Assembly: GCA_030052745.1 (NCBI GenBank)
Contig: JANBVO010000001.1
Span: 124,001 to 188,000, forward strand
Direction: 5' to 3'
DNA: 64,000 nt
Origin: Pleurostoma richardsiae
Taxonomy: Eukaryota > Ascomycota > Sordariomycetes > Calosphaeriales > Pleurostomataceae
Shown: positions 57,248 through 64,000 of the stretch, piece by piece
Position numbering within the stretch: the stretch's first letter is position 1
How the letters are laid out: each line of letters starts with the position of its first letter
Made by a program: the position numbers and the translations under genes
The notes under the pieces: model-generated
Told to the model about the DNA's origin: nothing
Database searches by the model: none
What the model saw: the letters and a program-made list of their open reading frames with translations, nothing else

Positions 57248-58901
57248 ATGGGCTTCAACTTCAAGATTTCGGACCTGTGGAAGGTTCCGGACGTCAACCC
57301 TGTCAACAGGAAGGCTCGATCCGTGCCGGTCCTGAATCCTATCAACATGTATGGGCGGGTCTTCTTCTTCTCCTGGTTCGGCTTCATGGTTGCATTCTGG
57401 GCCTGGTACACCTTTCCTCCTCTGGTCAGTGCTATCCTCCACCCCTTTCATCGACCTGAGGATTCTGGCGTACTGACTTCACACAAGTTGACGCACACCA
57501 TCAAAGCGGATTTGAAACTTACTCCGGCCCAAGTCGCCAACTCTAACATTGTTTCCATCTGCGCTACGTGAGTTACACAACACGTCATCTACTAGAGGGA
57601 CAACTCTGACTCTTTATAGCCTTCTAGTTCGTGTTGTTGCTGGCCCTCTATGCGATCGATTCGGACCTCGCTTGGTCTTCGGCGGCCTCCTCCTCGTCGG
57701 ATCTATCCCTCTGGGCCTCGCTCCTCTAGTCCAGAATGCATCGGGTCTCTACGCCAGTAGATTCTTCATCGGCATCCTGGGTGGTTCTTTCGTCCCATGC
57801 CTCGTCTGGTCAACCGGCTTCTTCGATAAGAATATCGTGGGCACCGCTAATGCCATCGCTGGTGGCTGGGGCAACGCAGGTGGTGGCATCACGTACTTCA
57901 TCATGCCTGCCGTCTACGACTCCTTCGTTCGCAGGGGCTATGGTCCGGGCCCGGCCTGGCGCCTGACGTTCATTGTTCCCCTGATTGTCGTCATTGTCAC
58001 CGCCATCTGCATGATTGTTCTGTGCCCGGACACTCCCGTCGGAAAGTGGAGCGAGCGGAAGGAGCATGTCCAGGAGAACCTGCGCGCACATGGCATCAAC
58101 GCGAATGTTGGCGTCGTCGACGTCCCCGGTCACATCGATGAGAAGCCGCCGTCGCTGGCCGAAGCCCCCCTCGACCAGTCAGAGAAGAACACTGTCTTCG
58201 GCGACCACGAGGCGCCCATCCCTAAGGAGGAGATGCTGCAGGTCGCGCAGGGCGAGGTCGTCGTCAAGCCCACCCGCAAGGAAGCTATGATGGTCGCCGT
58301 GTCCCCGCAGACCTGGGTCATGATCCTCACCTACTTCTGCTCCTTCGGCGCCGAGCTGTCCATCAACGCCGTGCTCGCCAACTTCTACCTCAAGAACTTC
58401 AAGTACCTCGGCCAGACCGGCGCGGCGAACTGGGCCGCCATGTTCGGCTTCCTCAACGTCGTGACCCGGCCCCTGGGCGGCGTCATCGCCGACCTGGTGT
58501 ACAAGTACTCGGGCCACAACCTGTGGCTCAAGAAGAGCTGGATCCACGTCTGCGGCATCCTCACGGGCGTCTTCCTCATCATCATCGGCAAGGTCGACCC
58601 CCGCGACCAGAGCACCTTCTCCGGGCTCGTCGCCCTCATGGCCATCTTCCTGGAGGCCGGCAACGGCGCCAACTTCGCCCTCGTGCCGCACGTGCACCCC
58701 TTCGCCAACGGCATCGTGTCCGGGCTCACCGGCGCCGGCGGCAACCTCGGCGGCGTCATCTTCGCGATCATTTTCCGCTTCGTGGGCAGCGGCTCCGACT
58801 ACGCCACGGCCTTCTGGATCATCGGGTGCATCCACGTCGGCATCAACGTGCTGCTCACCTGGGTCCCGCCCATCCCCAAGGGTCAGATCGGCGGTCGCTA
58901 G
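57248..58901 (+). CDS. NRT2-type nitrate/nitrite transporter (MFS)
   Basis: Exons 57248-57424, 57488-57567 and 57620-58901 give 512 residues with about 12 membrane spans. The nitrate/nitrite porter signature [10 protein letters not shown] lies at 166-175, and its mirror motif [15 protein letters not shown] is in the second half. [15 protein letters not shown] after span 2 is the MFS loop motif. A charged central loop of about 80 residues, with [13 protein letters not shown] and [10 protein letters not shown], separates the two halves, as in Aspergillus NrtA/CrnA and Neurospora NIT-10. It should import nitrate with protons at the plasma membrane. In many fungi this gene lies beside nitrate and nitrite reductase, but neither is in this window. 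All three exons join in frame. Confidence 0.94.
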
Positions 58902-60215
58902 AGGGGCGTTTTGCTGTGATGATGTGATGAGCGATGAGAGCAACACTCTGATTTCTGTCTAGGAGCAGGCCCTTTATTTTATGTTAGATACTATTTTACT
59001 GATTTACGTGCGGCGCCGTTTCTGCTTGGGCAAGCCCTGTTTGTCACTGTCTCCTTTAGGGTTGAAGACAGGAGCATTGGTGCCACGGTGCAGAGGATCT
59101 AAAAGGGGGCGTGTAGAGGGCATAGAGTGTCTTTCCTTCGATGCCAGCGACGCCGGGGAATAGGAGTTACGTGGGGAGTTGAAAACCGCACAGGAGACAC
59201 GATACCAATCCGTCTCGCGACAAGCCGGTAGCAAGCACACGCCTTGCTCCCCGAGAGCTTCGTCTGTACCTTTCCCATATCCAATCAAAAGCAGAGTATC
59301 CTATCTACACTGGTCTTTCCTGCACATGACGTCTGCCCTGCCCTTTTCGCAACTCTTAGGAATTGTCTCTCGCATTGAAACGGGCGACCTCTCGATGCAG
59401 ACCCGAGTCGCACCGCCATGACGTCTTTTGTGCCTCGTCTATCTGGCATGCCTGCATGATATTCCCGAGCAGACAGAGATAAGGCACGTTGCTCGCAAGC
59501 CTGCATGCCATACTGTGCAACTTAAGAAGCCCCCTCCTTTGCAGATCGGGATCTGCAGTAGCGGAAGACTGCCGAGTCGCTACCCGTGTCCCCCCAAAAC
59601 ACAACGGACTCGGCCATGCACATTCCGAATGCAAGATAAGGCGTCTAGATAGGTATGCATTGACTACTATGGATCGATAGCTCTCGCAGAGCACAAACGA
59701 AGCGGCTACTAGCCGGACACCTGCCGTGGCGAGCCACCAACATCACCGCCGCGGAAATTCGCGCAGTGCAATAAGCCCAAACGACGGGAGGAGCCCTTAG
59801 CCGCGCTCTCCATTGCGTCCAGTCAAGGCATTCTCAAGGCAAGGTTCCCGGGAGGAAGACGTCATGCCCACCACGCCGAGTCCCAGGTGCACCGCGACAA
59901 GGGCACGTCAACGGCAAGCTTCCCTGAAGACGGCCAAAGAGATAGCGTGCGGCCAAGCGATGATTTCAGATTTGAATAAATTGCAGACTCCCTATACAAG
60001 AAGATACATCAGCCACAATGGGCAGATACAGATATTCCGATTCCGCGCCTAAAAGACCAAGTTGATGCTCTTTTTCCGATTCCGAGATGCTATGTGCGAG
60101 GTGACTGCCGTCCCCAAATTTGAATCAAGACGTGACATAGGTTCCGTCTAGCAAGATCCAGTTGACAAATGCATGCGCAAAACAAAATCCCGACACCCAG
60201 CAGCTTACAGTGCGC
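58902..60215. other. Convergent intergenic region
   Basis: The nitrate transporter and the second GPI gene converge here. No gene seen. Confidence 0.45.
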
Positions 60216-61006
60216 TTAGAGAGCAAGGATGGCAGCGGCAATACCGCCGATCAGGGCCAGCGAGCCAGCGGCCTTGTGGGCGGCAGCGCTGTCGGAAACG
60301 GTCGCCGGGCTGCTGCTGGTAGAAGAGGCGCTCGAGCCCGTCTGGGTCGGGACAACGACGGAGGTGACAGTCAGAGGAGCCGCGGTGGTGGACAGGTTAC
60401 CGGCCGGGGTGGAGACACTCTCGGCAGAAGTGCTGGTGGTGGTGGCAGCCGCGGTAGACTCGGAGGCGCTGCTGCTTGAGCTGGACGACGCGGAGACGGA
60501 GCTCAGGGTAACGGTCTTGGTGGCAGAGCCGGAGCTGGAGCCGCTGGCGGAGGCGGAGGCCGAAGAGGAACCGCTCGCGGACGCGCTGGCGGCGATGTGG
60601 AAGGGGAAAGAGTACTGGAAGATGGAGGTGTCGTCGTCCAACTGCAGCTTCAGGCCGTAGGTGGCGGCGTCGCCCAGGCTCGAAGCGACCGCCCACGAGT
60701 ACTTTCCAGCGCTGTTGTCGATGCCAGCTGCCTCACGTTAGCGGAATGACACGCACCGAAGCGCTCTTGATACTCACTAGCAATGGAGTCACCAAGCTGC
60801 AGGGTCGAAGCGGAGGAGCCAGCCAGGAGAATGAGGGTCACGGTGCCGTTGTAGTCGGCAGACGCCTCCCAGGTCACCTCATAAGTCGAGCCGGCGGGGA
60901 TGCTCTCGTCCTTGAGGGGCTTGGTGATGGGGTCGAAGCCATCGGTCTGAGCGAAGGCGGCGCCGGCGAAGGCCAGAAGAGCGGCGGCGGAGACGGTGAA
61001 GCGCAT
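60216..61006 (-). CDS. KNH/Kre9-type GPI-anchored cell-wall protein (second copy)
   Basis: Exon 1 is 61006-60778 and exon 2 is 60727-60216, with a 50-bp intron, giving 246 residues. A signal peptide (MRFTVSAAALLAFAGAAFA) precedes a Kre9/KNH-like domain: DGFDPITKPLKDESIPAGST, YEVTWEASADYNGTVTLILL, and after the intron DNSAGKYSWAVASSLGDA and a FQYSFPFHI strand. A Ser/Ala-rich stalk of more than 100 residues and a hydrophobic tail, SLALIGGIAAAILAL, follow, consistent with GPI anchoring. It shares the family and layout with the gene at 1176-1969, though sequence similarity is limited to the domain pattern. Wall or membrane location is inferred. Confidence 0.88.
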
Positions 61007-63363
61007 TGTGAATGACGATACTGAGCTGAGATGGGAAATTGAAGTTTCGGATCGTGGAAAGAGCGACGAGAAGATGGAATAAGGCGGAAAGGGAGGAAAG
61101 CGTGGAAAACGTGGCCGAGAGGCGGCAGGAATGAAGGACTGTTATGCGAATTTGAAGGAGCGACTGGCTAGCGGCGACGAGGCACGCAATTAAAGAACGA
61201 CAGTTGGTTGAGTTGAGGAATGCAGCGAGGTGCGGAAGGTGAAAAGAGAGGAAGGGAGGAGAAGAAGAGGAGAGGAGAGGAACCGTGGAAAGGAGGCTAG
61301 ACTGACAGACTAGAGAGGTCTCGTCTCATCCGACTCTCTAAACAGAAGGGGGCAAGCCAACGCCGCACACCTGCAGATGCCCTCCAGGACCAGGTACCTT
61401 ACCTTACCTTGCCTTGCCTATTACCTGCCAGGCAGTAGCTCGTACCTTAATTGCTTGTTTCCATGCAGGAACGCCATTCATTACCTAAGGGAGGTACCTC
61501 GAGGAATTTCCACGATGCATGAAACTCGTAGGAAGCTGAACTCGTCCCTCGACTCATCCCCCCAGCTGTTACCGCCCTCAGTCGAAACACTTACGGAGTA
61601 CACAAGCTGTGCATCTCGTTACGCAATATTGCGTGCCTGGTGCCTGTCATCGCCGTCCTCTCTGCTCGCCCCCTCAGCCAGCAGCCGCGAAGAATGAGGA
61701 AAGGCGCGCGTGTGGAGTTACGGACGTGAGAGGAAGAATGTGCCGCCTCCTGGATCCAGGCCGGAGCGCCGTTGGAGGGTTGGTGCCTACGGATGGAAAT
61801 TAAGCAGGGAGCCGGCCAGCGCCTCTCATTGGGCGCATGTGCGCCTCTCCAGGGGTACCCGCCGCCGGTGCAGAAACCGAATGGAGACTAACTGGCCATG
61901 CAGGACTAGACCCCGTCATCCGATGTGCGCCTGTGTGGGAAAGAGGGTGTCTGGGCCGCTGGACGAACAGGGCTGAGTCGGTCCAGGGCCTGCAGGCTGC
62001 TGTCCCGTCTTGCCGGATGCCCGCACGATCTGAATTGCGACGGGAGGCACAGAGGCACAGCGCAAAATCGCAATCTCCGTCTGACATGACACAAGGAGCC
62101 AATATAATCGTTGACCCTTCTTCAGCTAGCAACTAGGCTGTTGACAGCCAGCCCGCCTGACAGCCGTCAGCCCTCGGGGAACTCGACTCGAGCTACCTGT
62201 CAGATGGAGACTGAAGACCGAAGAGAACGTGAAGGGGTGCAGGATCCAATCGAAAGGTGGAATCAGTAGATGATGAGCGGTGGATCCTGCAATAAGCTTA
62301 AGAACGCCGGGCCGAAAATAGCAACCGCGAAATCAAGGAAAAGTCCTTTTGGCCTGGAAGAGAACGCAGTCCTGCCCCATCAGTACTTTCGTCCGAAGTG
62401 TTAGGGGTCTACGGCGACACACGTTCGGTTACAGCACTTATGCCCGCTTGCGCGCCACCCGAAAGGTAACTCGCTAACAATGGGCTGCGATTGGATTCGA
62501 GCTGGTCACTGAGAATTACCCAGTTAGTTAGTAATGTCACAGCAGATCAGTTTCCCATCCTCCGCAAGACGAAATGCTCACAGACAGAAGAGAAGTTTAC
62601 TCAATATTTTCAATGTAGTATGAGCTAACAGTGAAAGCACCCGTAAGTCGTGGTCTTGGCAGCTGGGACTCAGCCCTATTGTGAAAGCCGGCGTGTCGGC
62701 CGGTACTGACTACTGGCGTGCGCCAACCTGCAAGCCATCGGCCCAGCTCGACGCCATCTCCGAAATGTCTCTGTGCCAGCTATGGTCCTCTCTCCATATG
62801 GAGTGTTCTACGGAGTGTATGCGGATGACCTCTACCTTGCTGTGCTGCGTTGTTGCCGCTTATCATGTCATGCACGTCGCTGCTCCGCGCAGGGCTTTGA
62901 CGGCGCTATGCTCGGGGTCATCCGTGTGTAACCCGAGTTGATAGGTAATGGCCAGGGCTACTTGAGACAGCAGCCCTCTCACACACGAGCTCCAGCAATA
63001 GTGGAAGCGAGGGGGCTTTCAGTAATCCTTGGCCAGTCGGCAGCCCTGCTCACCATCGTCGCACCAAAAGCCGGTCCGAGCCAAAAGATCCTGTGTGGTG
63101 TCCCGTGCGCCTCCGGTCGAGTACGAACTAGACAAGACGTCAGCGACCTCTCTATAGCTGTTTGTACCCGCGGCCCTTTTACAGAGAAACGGAGCCTAGG
63201 ACGAGTAGCCACAGTCACTGCAGCGGGCCGCCTATGCGGCTATCGTACAAGGCAAGCCAGCGACGTCTTGGTAGTCAGTCTATCAGTTGTATTCCCCTCG
63301 TATATCTATCTTGGGCCAGAGGCCACGGGGAGGACCTTCAGAAGACGCCAGCGACAGATCCCC
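61007..63363. other. 2.4-kb region without a supported gene
   Basis: The left part is the promoter of the GPI gene: it is GA-rich, then has stacked CTTAC/CTTGC units near 61390-61420. The rest shows only random-looking frames. Confidence 0.4.
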
Positions 63364-64000
63364 TTACTGCTGCTTGAAGTTGACATGATACAAATCGGCG
63401 CTCTTCTGCAGTACCCTCAGCAGGCCAATATTGTTCGCGATTGCTGCCAGCCCGTTAGCCAAGCTCCCTGTGATCCAGAACTGCAGAGCAGAAAGAGGAG
63501 CGGAAGAATAGAATAGTCAGGAAAGGCGCAAGGACGAGCAACTCACCTCCGGGCTTGCCCTTCGCCTCAAAATGCGCCTCCCTGCTCTCCCACCCGATCA
63601 CCAGCTTCGCCGCCTTCCCCTTCTCCCCGCCCTCCTCCTTGCTGATCTCCTCCAGCACCTCCCCGTGCGCCAGGCCGTAGTAGCCCGTCGGCTTCTCGGC
63701 GTCTAGCTTCTCGGCGAACTGGGCCACGTTGCCCGCGAACCCGGGCTGCGCCCCGTACCCCGTGAACACCTCGGTGGCCGGCGCCGAGAGCGCGACGGTC
63801 GCGTCGGCGTTGAGGTGGTGCGCGCTGGCGAGGTCCGCCAGGGCGTCCAGCCCCACGAGGAAGGACTCGCGCGCGGGGGAGGTGGACCACGCCTGGACGT
63901 CGGCGTAGGACCGCCATGCTGGTCGTCGGGGTCAGCAGAGGATCCCGAGAAAGAGAGTGGAGGATGTCTCCACGGTAGGCACCGTCTGATACTTACTGAC
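63364..64000 (-). CDS. Alpha-beta-barrel family protein, 5' end cut by the window edge
   Basis: Visible exons are 64000-63997 (partial), 63918-63547 and 63443-63364. The internal exon encodes WRSYADVQAWSTSPARESF, then FTGYGAQPGFAGNVAQFAEK and AAKLVIGWESREAHFEAKGK. The pattern fits the dimeric alpha-beta barrel (ABM-like) proteins of fungi, which are mostly uncharacterised. The last exon adds AIANNIGLLRVLQKSADLYH and ends VNFKQQ. Its acceptor (GGCAG) is 37 bases beyond a stronger-looking CTGCAG acceptor that has a better pyrimidine tract. Using the stronger one would replace the conserved end with eight residues and a stop. The upstream exon lies outside the window. Confidence 0.7.

Overview
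This window looks like chromosomal DNA of a filamentous ascomycete (Pezizomycotina; the gene set and style fit Sordariomycetes, but I cannot fix the genus). The clues are compact genes with short GT-AG introns (mostly 47-105 bp, with TAAC/TGAC branch sites), SCH9, PSK1, NAR1, RNA1, SDH2, PRP4 and DUS4 homologues of fungal type, serine-rich GPI wall proteins, a GH18 chitinase, an NRT2-type nitrate transporter, and a DUF6604-family relic. No tRNA, rRNA, CRISPR array or intact transposon was recognised. Exon boundaries were inferred by eye from splice signals and reading-frame continuity.

Layout, left to right. 1-9.4 kb: a KNH/Kre9-type GPI protein with a 5' UTR intron, a mitochondrial PP2C phosphatase (PTC7 type) divergent from succinate dehydrogenase subunit B, a secreted unknown protein with one frame problem, and a cysteine-rich secreted protein built from three repeats with introns at the same place in each. 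9.8-18.2 kb: housekeeping block of tRNA dihydrouridine synthase 4, a transcription-kinase cyclin, the U4/U6 snRNP protein PRP4, and a Psk1-like AGC kinase. 19.2-22 kb: a broken DUF6604 gene. 24.9-32.2 kb: a DOMON-cytochrome b561 membrane protein, ATP synthase subunit h, and the C2-domain AGC kinase SCH9 with a long gene-free upstream region.

36.8-47.9 kb: a dense block of small genes: two short proteins of unknown function, a SUZ-domain protein, NAR1, two small multi-pass membrane proteins, an Iec1-like C2H2 protein and RanGAP (RNA1). 49.8-61 kb: a GH18 chitinase with a His-rich N-terminus, a DUF1275 membrane protein, a weak two-exon candidate gene, a nitrate transporter and a second KNH/Kre9-type GPI protein. 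The right edge cuts an alpha-beta-barrel family gene.

The genes do not form one pathway. Themes are respiration and Fe-S metabolism (SDH2, ATP14, NAR1), nutrient signalling (Psk1 and SCH9, both S6-kinase-like), RNA processing (PRP4, DUS4, SUZ protein), and the cell surface (two GPI proteins, chitinase, DOMON-b561, cysteine-rich repeat protein). I did not find a convincing new multi-gene system. The most interesting items are the repeated-exon secreted protein, the stop-free in-frame intron in the cyclin gene, the tandem 3' splice sites in the right-edge gene, the SCH9 upstream exon or uORF, and the C-to-T style decay of the DUF6604 gene.
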